DNA of 64,000 nucleotides from Microcoleus sp. EPA2 (GCA_020882975.1 JAHRFD010000026.1:30869-94868), one strand, 5' to 3'; shown: positions 17,024 through 25,623, counted from the stretch's first letter. The notes: generated by a model not told the origin, from the letters alone. Made by a program: numbers and translations.

Positions 17024-19597
17024 ATGAAGGATTCGTTAAATCGCTTCTTACAAGTTGTATGGAAAGGCCGACCCATTCGCCAGCGGGGAACAGTCATCGT
17101 AGCTATCCCCGTAATTTGTCTGTTTGCTTCGCTGATAGTCATAGCAGGACTGCGAAACAGAGCGATACAAACAAGAAAGGAACTAGATAGCAATAAGGAA
17201 ATGCTTCAGCAAACAAACCGTTTGTTAAAAACAGTGGTGGATGCGGAAACTGGTCTTCGAGGTTATGGGCTAACCAAGCGGCGGGTCTTTTTAGCACCAT
17301 ATTTTGAAGCAAAGAAAAATTTGTCAGAACAACTTTCTCAACTCAAGACTCTTACTAAAAAAAATCAGATTCAAAGTCGGCAAGTTGCCGAAATTAAAAA
17401 AATTACGGAAGAGCAAATAATCTTTTTGGAACAGACTCTAAAAAAGATTGACAATTCAGACATAAAAATCCAGTCACCCCAAATCACTCAGGCATTCACT
17501 GAAGGCAAATTCAAGATGGATAGGCTGCGGGACAAAATTGATGCCTTTACAGACGCAGGTGAAGCCTACAAGAACGTTCTAGAGCCACAAATGCAGCAGT
17601 GGGTGAGTCTAACTAATTACGTCCAATTTACGGCTTTAGTGGTGGGCTGTTTGGGTGCCGCAGCTTCTTGGTATTTATTTGATAGTTTAGAGAAAGAATT
17701 GAACCAGCGGGAAGTGAGTTTGCAAGAGAGTAAAACTCGCATTCAAGCTGTAGTCGATCATGCAGCGGACGGCATTATTACTTTGGACGAATTCGGCACT
17801 ATTGAGTCTTTTAATGCTGCTGCTGAACGGATTTTTGGCTGGAGTGCCGATCGCATAATTGGCTCAAATCTCCGAAAACTGCTTGCCAAACCTCTACCAA
17901 ACAAAAGCGTTGGCGATTATTCCATTGAATATTTTTTGCTAAATCCTGGTACTAAACTAAATGTTTATCAGCAAGAAACAACCGGAATTCGCCTGGATGG
18001 AAAAATTTTTCCAATGGAAGTGGCAATCAGCGAAATGCCTTTGAAAAATCAACGTTTGTTTATTGCAATTTGTCGCGATTTTGGACAACGAAAACAAGCT
18101 GAAGAAACTCTACGCAAGCAAGCACAAATGCTTGATTTAGCCAACGATACGATCGCCTTATTGGACTTGAACGGCAAAATCTCTTATTGGAACTATGGGG
18201 CGAAGCGACTCTACGGGTGGCCCAATTCCGAAGCAACGGGAAAAAATATTCATGAACTTTTGCAAACAGAATGGACTCAGCCCTTTGAGGCAATTCAAGA
18301 GGAGTTTTTATCTACAGGAGATTGGCAAGGTGAACTGGTGCGTAGTAAGCGAGATGGCACAAAAATCACCGTAGCAAGTCGCTGGACTTTGCAACGGGAC
18401 GAAGAAGGCGAACCCCAGGCTATTTTAGAAATTAGCAACGATATTAGCGATCGCAAATTGTCCGAAATTGCCGCTTCCGAAAGTGCCGAACGGTTTCGCG
18501 CCACCTTCGAGCAAGCCGCCGTTGGGATGGCCCAAGCAAATCTCGAAGGCAAATTGCTGTTAGTCAATCAAAAACTCTGCGAAATTTTGGGTTACAGTCG
18601 AGCCGAACTGATCGAGAAAAAATTTCAAGAAATTACTTTCCCCGAAGATTTGGAACCAGAACTGCATCATTTGCAACGGTTATTAGCAGGAGAAATTGAA
18701 ACTTACTCTATGGAAAAGCGCTATATCCGCAAAAATGGAGATTTGATCTGGGCAAACTTGAGTGTTTCCCTGCTGCAAGAACAAAATGGCAATAAATATT
18801 TAATGGGTGCTGTAGAAAATATTATGGCACGCAAACAAGCTGAGGAATTTTCGCGCTTACAAAAACAAGAATTGAGGTGGATGGCCGACAGCCTAGCTAA
18901 ACTCAGCCATAATTTAAGAAAGCAGAATGAAGAACTAGAGCAGTTTGCCTATGTAGTTTCTCACGATTTGAAAGCGCCACTGCGGGCGATCGCCAATCTC
19001 AGCAGTTGGATAGAAGAAGACCTCAGCGAGTCCATGACAGAGGATACTCTACACCAAATGAACCTACTGCGCGGCAGAGTCCACAGAATGGAAGGTTTGA
19101 TTGAAGGACTGCTGCAATATTCCCGCGTCGGACGGATGCAAGTGGCTTCCGAAACAGTAAAAGTAGATAAGTTATTAGCAGAAATAATTGATTCCCTAGC
19201 ACCCCCACCGCAATTTGTGGTGGAAGTCCAACCAGGAATGCCAACTTTTGTAGCAGAAAGACTGCTCTTACAACAAGTTTTTTCTAATTTAATTAGCAAC
19301 GCCATCAAACATCACAGAAGTCCCACCGGTCACATCACCATCTCTGTGGAAGACATCGGTGATTTTTATAAATTTGCTGTAGCAGATGACGGGCCGGGAA
19401 TTGCTGCTCAGTATCACGAGAAAGTTTTTGTAATTTTTCAAACTTTGGAAGCTCGCGATCGAGTAGAAAATACTGGTATTGGTCTGTCCCTGGTTAAGAA
19501 AATTGTGGAAAATCAAGGTGGAATTATTTTTTTAGAATCCGCAGAAGGTGAAGGGGCAACCTTTCGCTTTACTTGGCCAAAGCAGCCTATTAAGTAG
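17024..19597 (+). CDS. CHASE3-PAS-PAS-PAS membrane histidine kinase
   Basis: An 857-residue sensor. Residues 18-45 and about 200-222 are membrane segments; between them lies a CHASE3 domain, shown by VVDAETGLRGYGLTKRR and FLAPYFEAKKNL, which senses an unknown signal outside the membrane. Three PAS/PAC units follow (about 235-360, 365-480, 490-610). A HisKA domain of the Cph1-like subtype has H647 (AYVVSHDLKAPLRAI), and a HATPase domain has DDGPGIAAQYHEKVF and GIGLSLVKKI. Kinases of this layout in cyanobacteria usually work with a separate small response regulator; none is adjacent here. A basic N-terminus (MKDSLNRFLQVVWKGRPIR) precedes the first helix. Confidence 0.88.
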   Translation: MKDSLNRFLQVVWKGRPIRQRGTVIVAIPVICLFASLIVIAGLRNRAIQTRKELDSNKEMLQQTNRLLKTVVDAETGLRGYGLTKRRVFLAPYFEAKKNLSEQLSQLKTLTKKNQIQSRQVAEIKKITEEQIIFLEQTLKKIDNSDIKIQSPQITQAFTEGKFKMDRLRDKIDAFTDAGEAYKNVLEPQMQQWVSLTNYVQFTALVVGCLGAAASWYLFDSLEKELNQREVSLQESKTRIQAVVDHAADGIITLDEFGTIESFNAAAERIFGWSADRIIGSNLRKLLAKPLPNKSVGDYSIEYFLLNPGTKLNVYQQETTGIRLDGKIFPMEVAISEMPLKNQRLFIAICRDFGQRKQAEETLRKQAQMLDLANDTIALLDLNGKISYWNYGAKRLYGWPNSEATGKNIHELLQTEWTQPFEAIQEEFLSTGDWQGELVRSKRDGTKITVASRWTLQRDEEGEPQAILEISNDISDRKLSEIAASESAERFRATFEQAAVGMAQANLEGKLLLVNQKLCEILGYSRAELIEKKFQEITFPEDLEPELHHLQRLLAGEIETYSMEKRYIRKNGDLIWANLSVSLLQEQNGNKYLMGAVENIMARKQAEEFSRLQKQELRWMADSLAKLSHNLRKQNEELEQFAYVVSHDLKAPLRAIANLSSWIEEDLSESMTEDTLHQMNLLRGRVHRMEGLIEGLLQYSRVGRMQVASETVKVDKLLAEIIDSLAPPPQFVVEVQPGMPTFVAERLLLQQVFSNLISNAIKHHRSPTGHITISVEDIGDFYKFAVADDGPGIAAQYHEKVFVIFQTLEARDRVENTGIGLSLVKKIVENQGGIIFLESAEGEGATFRFTWPKQPIK

Positions 19598-19696
19598 AAG
19601 AAAGAAGTCATATCAAATCCGTTCCTATCATCCTATATTTATAGCTCTCATCCCAAATCCTAGTTGAAAACTCTCATCTCAAGAGAGGGGGAGAGG

Positions 19697-19838
19697 CAGG
19701 GCTGTTTCATTCTCACCAAAAAAAGGGTTTTGTAGGGGTAGCGCCCCCGTGCCTACCCCCCCACCGACCATTTTCCGTCATTTCAGAGATTGGGGCAGCC
19801 ACGGGGGGCAGCCCCTACAAGAGAATGAAACCGCCCTG
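19697..19838. mobile_element. MITE-like element, inverted second copy, 142 bp
   Basis: It begins CAGGGCTGTTTCATTCTC and ends GAGAATGAAACCGCCCTG, so the 18-bp ends pair with one mismatch. Its interior is the reverse complement of the element at 8753-8898, including the GGGGCAG/CTGCCCC palindrome. The flanks GGGAGAGG (left) and GGGAGAGT (right) could be a slightly decayed 8-base target duplication. Confidence 0.7.
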
Positions 19839-19920
19839 GGGAGAGTGGGGGTTGTCTAGTATTTGTATAGCAGATAGTTTCTTTAATTCATAACGGGTGT
19901 ACAGCGTCCGTGGGATGCTC

Positions 19921-20045
19921 TCAAGAGGACTAATGAGTTGAAAAGTGTTTTTCTCAGTCCTCAGAGCGAGGACTTTCGCTTGGAGACAGGGAATTCATTC
20001 CCTGTCGGACTATTGGTTTGACGTTAAGTTGACACCAATGTGCTT
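19921..20045. repeat. AGTCCTC/GAGGACT palindromic repeat, copy 1
   Basis: Contains AGAGGACT, CAGTCCTC...GAGGACTTTCGCT and a palindrome GACAGGGAATTCATTCCCTGTC, followed by TTAAGTTGACACCAATG. Two related copies in opposite orientations lie at 61912-61980 and 62124-62190. The rest of the 554-base gap before the peptidase gene holds the MITE copy at 19697 and a run of CCCATGCCCC-type short repeats (20045-20108), but no gene. Confidence 0.55.
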
Positions 20046-20174
20046 GCCCATGCCCCATGCCCCATGCCCAATCCCCAATTCTCAATTCCCCATCCCCAAT
20101 TCCCATGACTTTGGGCAATATCAGTCTACAATTTGTAACGTTGAGCCTTATTGAAGTGCAGGAGCGAAGCTGGC

Positions 20175-20996
20175 TTGGATAACGCGAGTCTATCGAGAAA
20201 AACCCCGCAAGCATCAGAGCTTGGGATTGACGAAATTCCAGAAGCAGTACGAGACCATCCATATATTGAAGTCAAGCCTAGTCAGTCCAGAAAAAAAGGG
20301 CTGATTTGGAAACTGCTAGGGTTGGGCGTAGTCGCCTTTGGGGTCAGCATTTGGCTGCACCTCAACTTTAATTTTTTCCCAGACACCAGTAGGGTAGAAC
20401 AAAGTCAAAAAATCCCAGTATCGGCAAGTTCCCCCTCACCCACAAGTCCCGTTGCTAACTCAAAAAGCAGTACGGCCACACCGGACAAACTACTGGGACA
20501 TTTACCTTATCAAGAAGCACCAGCCTCTGACTTGGTAGCCGTCACCGGAGACGGTGGGATCAAACTCCGCAAAGCCGCAGCCGCCAAATATCAAGAAATG
20601 GCAAACGCGGCGGCGGCCCAAGGCATATATTTTGCTCCGATATCCGGTTTTCGTTCCCTGGAAGACCAACAACACGTATTTTTTGACGTAAAAGCTGAAC
20701 GCAAGCAAGATGTTAGCAAGCGGGCGGAAGTTAGCGCTCCTCCAGGATATAGCGAACATCATACCGGTTACGCGATCGACCTAGGAGACGGCAGTGTCCC
20801 CTCAGCAAACCTCAGTACCAGCTTTGAAGATACCCCAGCATTCAAGTGGCTAGAAGCTAACGCTACTTCCTTCAGCTTTGAAATGTCCTTCCCCAAAAAC
20901 AATCGCCAAAAAGTCAGTTACGAACCTTGGCACTGGCGGTTTGTCGGGGACAAGCAAAGCCTCGAAACTTTCTACAAGGCTCATTCGCTTCCTTGA
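20175..20996 (+). CDS. D-alanyl-D-alanine carboxypeptidase family protein (VanY/LdcB type)
   Basis: About 273 residues. A cytoplasmic N-terminal tail is followed by one membrane anchor (about residues 45-65, LLGLGVVAFGVSIWLHLNF), a Ser/Pro/Thr linker and a periplasmic VanY-type zinc peptidase domain. Its metal-site motifs are intact: SEHHTGYAIDLGD and EPWHWRFVG, which supply the His, Asp and His ligands. Such enzymes trim the peptide stems of peptidoglycan. Start choice: TTG 20175 has AGGAG ten bases before it; a TTG at 20151 in the same frame would add eight residues without a ribosome site. The next gene, coaD, begins 71 bases downstream on the same strand. Confidence 0.82.
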   Translation: MDNASLSRKTPQASELGIDEIPEAVRDHPYIEVKPSQSRKKGLIWKLLGLGVVAFGVSIWLHLNFNFFPDTSRVEQSQKIPVSASSPSPTSPVANSKSSTATPDKLLGHLPYQEAPASDLVAVTGDGGIKLRKAAAAKYQEMANAAAAQGIYFAPISGFRSLEDQQHVFFDVKAERKQDVSKRAEVSAPPGYSEHHTGYAIDLGDGSVPSANLSTSFEDTPAFKWLEANATSFSFEMSFPKNNRQKVSYEPWHWRFVGDKQSLETFYKAHSLP

Positions 20997-21067
20997 CAAC
21001 TCCAGAGTTTTCCGAGAAACTGGTATTTTTCCTTTAGTCATGTTAATTACCGCATCGGGCCCAATTT

Positions 21068-21646
21068 GTGATTGCAATTTATCCAGGCAGCTTTGACCCG
21101 ATTACTTTGGGTCACGTAGATATCATCGAGCGAGGCTGTAAACTGTTCGATCGAGTAATCGTGACCATAGTCCGAAATCCCAGCAAAGTCCCTCTATTCA
21201 CCGTAGAAGAACGGATAGAACAGATTCGGCGCTCTACCCAACACTTGCCAAACGTAGAAGTAGATAGTTTTGAGGGTTTGACAGTAAACTATGCTAAAAT
21301 CCGACAAGCCAAAGTGCTGCTACGGGGGCTGCGAGTATTAACAGACTTTGAAATGGAACTCCAGATGGCCCACACCAATAAAACCCTGTTGGGTGAAATT
21401 GAAACAGTCTTTTTGGCCACTTCTAATGCCTACAGCTTTTTAAGTAGTAGTGTAGTGAAAGAAATAGCCAAGTTTGGTGGCTCCGTAGATCATCTTGTTC
21501 CGAAACACGTCGCCCTAGATATTTACCAATGTTACGCCAGCAGGAACCAACTCGTATCGAACCCAACAGCACCGGACGCACCACTGAGAACGAACCACCT
21601 CAGCACCCAGCCGCCTTCGGAGACGACAGCAGAACCGCAGGAGTAG
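21068..21646 (+). CDS. coaD: Pantetheine-phosphate adenylyltransferase
   Basis: It carries the nucleotidyltransferase HIGH-type motif ([14 protein letters not shown]) at the N-terminus, [18 protein letters not shown] in the middle and [16 protein letters not shown] near residue 125, all diagnostic for CoaD. The enzyme joins ATP and 4'-phosphopantetheine to dephospho-CoA, the fourth step of coenzyme A synthesis. It is 192 residues long, whereas about 160 is usual; the extra C-terminal 30 residues are polar and disordered-looking ([19 protein letters not shown]). This tail overlaps the start of the next gene by 118 bases. The start is GTG 21068; the first residues [11 protein letters not shown] fix it. 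Confidence 0.95.
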   Translation: MIAIYPGSFDPITLGHVDIIERGCKLFDRVIVTIVRNPSKVPLFTVEERIEQIRRSTQHLPNVEVDSFEGLTVNYAKIRQAKVLLRGLRVLTDFEMELQMAHTNKTLLGEIETVFLATSNAYSFLSSSVVKEIAKFGGSVDHLVPKHVALDIYQCYASRNQLVSNPTAPDAPLRTNHLSTQPPSETTAEPQE

Positions 21647-22194
21647 ACATCCAGCGGGAATTGAATCGGCTTGAGGAAATTGTTCTCGACAGTCCGCGTA
21701 TCCCCATGACCAGACGTACTCTGGTGGATGAAGAACAGTTACTTGACCAGCTAGATTTGGTGAGGCTCAATTTGCCCATCGCCTTTCAGGAAGCCGAGTT
21801 GATTATCCGCCACAAGGATGACTTGCTGCAAGAGGCTGAACTCTATGCTCAAGAAGTTATAGAAGCGGCAGAACAGCGAGCGGCAGAGCTTTTAAACGAT
21901 ATGGGCCTGATCCAGCAGGCGAAGGTGGAAGCGGATCAGTTGCGACAACAGGTATTGCTTGACTGTGAAGCAATTCAGCAAGCAACCCTGGCGGAAGTTG
22001 AACAAATTCGCTATCAAGCTCAAGAAGAATTGGCAGAAATGAGAGCGAGGGTGATGGCAGAATGCGAGGAAATTCAAAACGGAGCCGACGACTACGCGGA
22101 TCAAGTTCTCGATGATATTGAGCGTAAGCTCAGCGATGCGCTGCGTGTGGTTCGCAATGGCCGCCAGCAGTTGGATAATGTTTCTGGCTCTTGA
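21529..22194 (+). CDS. Conserved cyanobacterial coiled-coil protein (DivIVA-like)
   Basis: A 221-residue protein. After a polar N-terminus comes the block [39 protein letters not shown] (about 45-83), which I associate with a protein conserved in cyanobacteria. A long, continuous heptad-rich helix follows (about 85-205, rich in Glu, Gln and Ala), as in DivIVA or the b subunit of ATP synthase. A scaffold or division role is only a guess. The ATG at 21529 is the only possible start before the conserved block, so the 118-base overlap with coaD is real and suggests translational coupling. A weak hairpin pair follows the stop. Confidence 0.72.
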   Translation: MLRQQEPTRIEPNSTGRTTENEPPQHPAAFGDDSRTAGVDIQRELNRLEEIVLDSPRIPMTRRTLVDEEQLLDQLDLVRLNLPIAFQEAELIIRHKDDLLQEAELYAQEVIEAAEQRAAELLNDMGLIQQAKVEADQLRQQVLLDCEAIQQATLAEVEQIRYQAQEELAEMRARVMAECEEIQNGADDYADQVLDDIERKLSDALRVVRNGRQQLDNVSGS

Positions 22195-22226
22195 ATTTAT
22201 AATCCCAAGGAATGTAATTCTTGGTG

Positions 22227-22248
22227 GAACAGGCTTTCCTGCCTGTTC
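22227..22248. terminator. Hairpin between convergent genes
   Basis: GAACAGGC and GCCTGTTC form an 8-bp stem with a 6-base loop. It lies midway between the ends of the converging coiled-coil gene and glycosyltransferase gene, preceded by a second small hairpin (CCAAGGAAT/ATTCTTGG, 22204-22224). It has no long T-run, so it would be a modest two-way terminator at best. Confidence 0.4.
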
Positions 22249-22276
22249 TTGATGATAAGTAAGGGCAGTTTGTTGG

Positions 22277-23023
22277 TTAGCGAACCTCTTCATAAAATTG
22301 TTTTAAATACTTCCCAGAAACTCCAAAACCCCACAAAAAACCAATCGCAAGATAGATAAAAATTGCTTTAAATTCCCCCCAAGATTCAACTCGGCGATCG
22401 CTACTTTCGACTATCCTATTTACTAACTTAATTTTACCTAGTCTGACTAATTTTAAACACAAATCTGCTTCCTCCATAATTGGTAGTTCTGCATCAAAAC
22501 CATCGCATTCTAAAAAATCTGTACGACGGCAAAAAATAACTTGATCCCCAAAGATTAACCGCAATCCTTTGATAAATAAATGAGGGCGAAATAATAACGG
22601 GGCATAGTAAGTTTTCAGGTAATTATGTAGCGAAAAACCCCATCTTGTTTGTTGGGAACCCGACATCAGAGAGATAAATCCGCCACCGACTATTTGACTG
22701 TCAAACAGGGTTTTCTGGATGACGGCTACCATGTCATCGGGTACTAAAGTATCAGCGTGGAGAAAGCACAGAATGTCACCAGTGGCGGTTTGTGCACCTA
22801 GGTTCATTTGGACGGAACGTCGGGGTATATTGCTAGAAATAACCTGGGTTTGGCAGGAAAGGGCGATCGCCACTGTTTCATCTTGACTACCACCATCTAC
22901 CACCAACACCTCCCAAGCAGCAGGATTGAGAATGCTGAGTTGACCCAGGGTACGTTCCAGACAAGTCGCTTCATTCAGAGTGGGGATAATAATAGAAACG
23001 CGATTCATCGGGTTGAAATTCAT
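22277..23023 (-). CDS. Family 2 glycosyltransferase, TIGR04283 type
   Basis: A 248-residue GT-A enzyme: VSIIIPTLNEA at the start, VVDGGSQDET, then FLHADTLVPDDM containing the metal-binding DxD-like element, and EEADLCLKLVRLGK near residue 190. The C-terminus has a hydrophobic segment (AIFIYLAIGFLWGFGVSG). This short glycosyltransferase type is often found near arsenosugar or other small-molecule glycosylation genes, but no arsenic gene is visible here. The start at 23023 was preferred over an upstream in-frame ATG at 23104, because the latter would overlap the divergent methyltransferase gene; an ATG at 23008 is also possible. Confidence 0.8.
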   Translation of the reverse strand: MNFNPMNRVSIIIPTLNEATCLERTLGQLSILNPAAWEVLVVDGGSQDETVAIALSCQTQVISSNIPRRSVQMNLGAQTATGDILCFLHADTLVPDDMVAVIQKTLFDSQIVGGGFISLMSGSQQTRWGFSLHNYLKTYYAPLLFRPHLFIKGLRLIFGDQVIFCRRTDFLECDGFDAELPIMEEADLCLKLVRLGKIKLVNRIVESSDRRVESWGEFKAIFIYLAIGFLWGFGVSGKYLKQFYEEVR

Positions 23024-23084
23024 GGGAAAACTATTATAATCATAAATTGTGGCGATGTAAACTCTTCTAAGTAGGAAACAACCA

Positions 23085-23933
23085 GTGGTAAAAACTGAAG
23101 TCAAAAATGATTTAGAATTTTATGATGAAAACGCCGATAATTGGTGGGACGAAAAATCTAAAATCTACGCTCTTTACCATCTCAACAAACCCAGATTTGA
23201 GTTTTTCGATAGACACGCGACAAATTGGCAGGGACTAAAAACCTTAGATGTCGGTTGTGGTGGCGGTTTTTCCTGCGAGTTTATGGCAGAGAGAGGCGCT
23301 ATCGTTTCGGGAATAGACCAATCTGAGAAATGCGTTCAAGCCGCCAAAAATCATGCAGTGATTAGCGGTTTCGAGATTGACTACAGACAAGGTTTTGCCG
23401 AAAATATGCCCTACGATGATAATACCTTTGATGTGGTAATTTGTGTTGATGTTCTAGAACACGTTGCCGATTATAAACAAGTTGTCTCCGAAGTTCACAG
23501 AATTCTGAAGCCTGGGGGATTGTTCTTTTTTGATACGATTAATCGAACTTTTTCGTCACAAGTTGTAATGATTGGGCTGATGGAAAATATCTTGGGTGAA
23601 ATTAGGAAGGGCGTTCACGATTGGGACAAGTTTATTACGCCGGAAGAACTGTCTGTGGTGATGGGTAATACTGGTTTTGGCAATATCGAAATTAAAGGTT
23701 TTGATATGTTTGGCAAAATTGGTGCTCTTTTAGCTGAGATGAATGGTTTTTGGGGAAATTTGATGGGCGGAAAGCAGCTATTTCCAGATTCTGGTGTGAT
23801 GAAACAAGCATCTCAAACATTAATGTCTAATTTCGGTAATTATGTTGATTACAAAAAGTCTGGGTTGTTTAAAATCCAAATTAATGAGGATACTTCGATT
23901 ATGTATGTTGGGGTGGGGATGAAGAATAATTAG
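23085..23933 (+). CDS. SAM-dependent methyltransferase, UbiG-like
   Basis: A 282-residue class I methyltransferase with the standard motif order: SAM-binding TLDVGCGGGFSCEFMAERGA (about 47-66), the acidic loop SGIDQSEK, FDVVICVDVLEHV and LKPGGLFFFDT. It reads most like UbiG, the O-methylase of ubiquinone synthesis, but cyanobacteria do not make ubiquinone, so the substrate is open. It is divergent from the glycosyltransferase gene with 61 bases between the starts, which implies a shared promoter region and perhaps a common pathway. Translation starts at GTG 23085 (MVKTEVKNDL). The C-terminal half (about 170-280) is specific to this subgroup. Confidence 0.8.
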   Translation: MVKTEVKNDLEFYDENADNWWDEKSKIYALYHLNKPRFEFFDRHATNWQGLKTLDVGCGGGFSCEFMAERGAIVSGIDQSEKCVQAAKNHAVISGFEIDYRQGFAENMPYDDNTFDVVICVDVLEHVADYKQVVSEVHRILKPGGLFFFDTINRTFSSQVVMIGLMENILGEIRKGVHDWDKFITPEELSVVMGNTGFGNIEIKGFDMFGKIGALLAEMNGFWGNLMGGKQLFPDSGVMKQASQTLMSNFGNYVDYKKSGLFKIQINEDTSIMYVGVGMKNN

Positions 23934-23959
23934 TCATTAGTCATTAGTCATTAGTCATT
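23932..23959. repeat. Tandem TTAGTCA heptamers
   Basis: Four TTAGTCA units in a row directly after the methyltransferase stop codon, another short heptamer array. It runs straight into the 32-bp tandem repeat. Confidence 0.6.
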
Positions 23960-24150
23960 TGCGGTTCCCTGAGCGGAGTCGAAGGGTTATTTGCGGTTCC
24001 CTGAGCGGAGTCGAAGGGTTATTTGCGGTTCCCTGAGCGGAGTCGAAGGGTTATTTGCGGTGCCCTGAGCGGAGTCGAAGGGTTATTTGCGGTTCCCTGA
24101 ACCCTTCGACCCTTCGACTCCGCTCAGGGCACCGCTCCGCTCAGGGAGCA
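23958..24150. repeat. 32-bp tandem repeat with REP-like palindrome
   Basis: The unit GCGGTTCCCTGAGCGGAGTC plus 12 more bases repeats with a period of exactly 32 (starts at 23961, 23993, 24025, 24057, 24089). Each unit carries the hairpin CCCTGAGCGGAGTCGAAGGG. The last unit is cut short and followed by reverse-oriented half units up to 24150, so the whole can fold back on itself. A lone relative, CACTGAGCGTAGTCGAAGTG, lies at 24274-24293. The rest of the gap up to 24440 shows no gene. Confidence 0.8.
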
Positions 24151-24459
24151 ATAACCAAAGCGCCTTGGCGACTGCTATAACTGAAAATTATTAGCAAGTA
24201 TTCTGCGGTGGGTGCGATCGCGCCCATCGCACTTTTTCTGCCCAAAATTACCACCCACCAACACTATACACGGTCACTGAGCGTAGTCGAAGTGTCCAGA
24301 TAGGCTTGGCTTGGCGACTACTTGTAAAACCAGATACTTAGCTTATTGTAACAAAACTTAATGTTATGCTTTTGACAATTTATCGAGATTATATGGTAGC
24401 TTATTGATTATAAATCGCAATAACTACCGGAAGTTAATAGTACCTGGAGGTCAATCATC

Positions 24460-24792
24460 GTGACAGCAACAGCAGCAATGGTGTCCTTGTTTGCCGATCG
24501 CACCTGCGACACACAAGCCCCGTACAGCCAAAAACTGATGAATTTGTACCCAAATTCAGAAATACCCGACCTCGATAATTCTCAAGATGTCAGCATCGCC
24601 GTCTTAGAAGGGCTGGGAAATCTCATGGTGGGCGATCGGACAGTTACTTTACAACCGGGAGTATTTGTGTTTGTACCCGCCGGCATTCCGCGCACCTTAA
24701 AAGTAGCAACGACGCTGAATTTGTTACTAATTAACTGCGAAGCAGACCCCGATCTGAGCGAGTCGGCTTGGTTAATGAATTTTCAACTTTAA
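24460..24792 (+). CDS. Cupin-domain protein
   Basis: A 110-residue single-domain cupin: VAVLEG-type strand, GNLMVGDRTVTLQPGVFVFVPAGIPRTLKV, the double-stranded beta-helix core. The usual metal ligands are missing (no His in the first motif; PAGIPR instead of PAGxxH), so it is probably a binding protein, not an enzyme. GTG 24460 is preceded by CTGGAGG at nine bases. The gene is followed after 4 bases by a tiny zinc-ribbon gene and then by flavodoxin, all on one strand, so the three are very likely one operon. Its function in that operon is unknown. Confidence 0.75.
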   Translation: MTATAAMVSLFADRTCDTQAPYSQKLMNLYPNSEIPDLDNSQDVSIAVLEGLGNLMVGDRTVTLQPGVFVFVPAGIPRTLKVATTLNLLLINCEADPDLSESAWLMNFQL

Positions 24793-24796
24793 GCAG

Positions 24797-24952
24797 ATGA
24801 AAAAACAGTGTCCTTGCTGTCTTGATTCCCTGATTTCTCAGGTTCACCGCAATCGCATCTACTGTTTTTGTCTCAATTGCAGGCAGGAAATGCCAAATCC
24901 TGATGCAAAAAAAATAAATCTTAAACTCAGGCAACTTTCACCTTCGGAGTAA
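24797..24952 (+). CDS. 51-residue zinc-ribbon-like protein
   Basis: ATG 24797 opens a 51-codon frame in the 162-base space between the cupin and flavodoxin genes. It reads MKKQCPCCLDSLISQ at the start and CFCLNCRQEM in the middle. The two cysteine knuckles (CPCC and CFCLNC) about 20 residues apart form a plausible four-cysteine zinc ribbon. The rest is basic. Its stop is two bases before the flavodoxin start and its end carries the flavodoxin ribosome site (CGGAGT). Tight packing on both sides argues that it is a real gene. The role is unknown; a redox- or metal-responsive factor would fit the neighbours but is a guess. Confidence 0.65.
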   Translation: MKKQCPCCLDSLISQVHRNRIYCFCLNCRQEMPNPDAKKINLKLRQLSPSE

Positions 24953-24954
24953 CA

Positions 24955-25467
24955 ATGTCGAAATCAATTGGTCTTTTTTACGGAACCACAACTGGTAAAA
25001 CTGAGTCTGTCGCTGACATGATTCGGGATGAATTTGGCGGTAGTATCGTGACTTTGCACGATATCGGCAATACTGACAGCGATGATTTTGCTGAATACGA
25101 ATGTTTGATTATCGCTTGTCCTACCTGGAACATCGGCGAACTCCAAAGCGACTGGGAAGGATTTTTGCCAGAAATCGAAAATATTGATTTTAGTGGCAAG
25201 AAAGTAGCTTATTTGGGAACTGGCGACCAAGAGGGCTACCCGGATAATTTTATGGATGCAATGGGGATTTTGGCTGAGAAAATCACGGAACAGGGTGGCG
25301 AAACTGTTGGCTATTGGCCGGTAGACGGCTATGATTTTAATGAATCTAAGGCCGTGGTTGATGGCAAATTTTTCGGTTTGGCGATCGATGAAGACAACCA
25401 ATCTGAGATGACGGAAGCGCGGGTTAAATCTTGGGTATCTCAACTCAAGAAAGAATTTGGGATCTAG
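24955..25467 (+). CDS. isiB: Flavodoxin
   Basis: A 170-residue long-chain flavodoxin. The FMN phosphate loop is GTTTGKTE (residues 10-17), the first isoalloxazine loop is PTWNIGELQSDW and the second is GTGDQEGYPDNF; Trp and Tyr of these loops stack on FMN. It replaces ferredoxin as electron carrier at photosystem I when iron is short, and IsiB is classically controlled by FurA. In many cyanobacteria it follows isiA; here it follows a cupin and a zinc-ribbon gene, so the operon differs. The ATG is only two bases after the previous stop codon. Confidence 0.95.
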   Translation: MSKSIGLFYGTTTGKTESVADMIRDEFGGSIVTLHDIGNTDSDDFAEYECLIIACPTWNIGELQSDWEGFLPEIENIDFSGKKVAYLGTGDQEGYPDNFMDAMGILAEKITEQGGETVGYWPVDGYDFNESKAVVDGKFFGLAIDEDNQSEMTEARVKSWVSQLKKEFGI

Positions 25468-25479
25468 CTAGCATTTTAC

Positions 25480-25590
25480 TTGTTCCCAGGCTGTGCCTGG
25501 TAACGCAGATCCGGAGGCTCTGCCTCCAATTTTACTCCGCGAGGCAGAGCCTCTAGATATCGGTTCCTAGGCAGAGCCTGGGAACCAGTT
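25480..25590. repeat. TTCCCAGGC...GCCTGGGAA palindromic repeat, copy 1
   Basis: Near-inverted ends (TTCCCAGGCTGTGCCTGG and CCTAGGCAGAGCCTGGGAA) enclose two facing arms GAGGCTCTGCCTC and GAGGCAGAGCCTC. The interior CTCTAGATATCGGTTCC is shared with the copy at 60533-60650. A fragment (GCAGAGCCTGGTAACGAGTA) lies at 9033-9052. It fills the gap between flavodoxin and the next gene and may act as a transcript hairpin. Confidence 0.65.
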
Positions 25591-25623
25591 ATTCTGAATA
25601 ACTTTATTTCCAGCTTAAAATTG

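Noticed and set aside
21892..22293. Open frame opposite to the coiled-coil gene
   Set aside because: Shadow frame over a strongly biased coiled-coil sequence.
23958..24110. CRISPR-like spacing of a 32-bp repeat
   Set aside because: The repeats are head to tail without spacers and no cas gene is near.
24340..24440. Promoter with TTGACA before the cupin gene
   Set aside because: TTGACA at 24372 has no -10 at a normal distance, so no promoter is called.
24964..25443. Open frame opposite to flavodoxin
   Set aside because: No ribosome site, and its text only mirrors the codon pattern of the sense gene.
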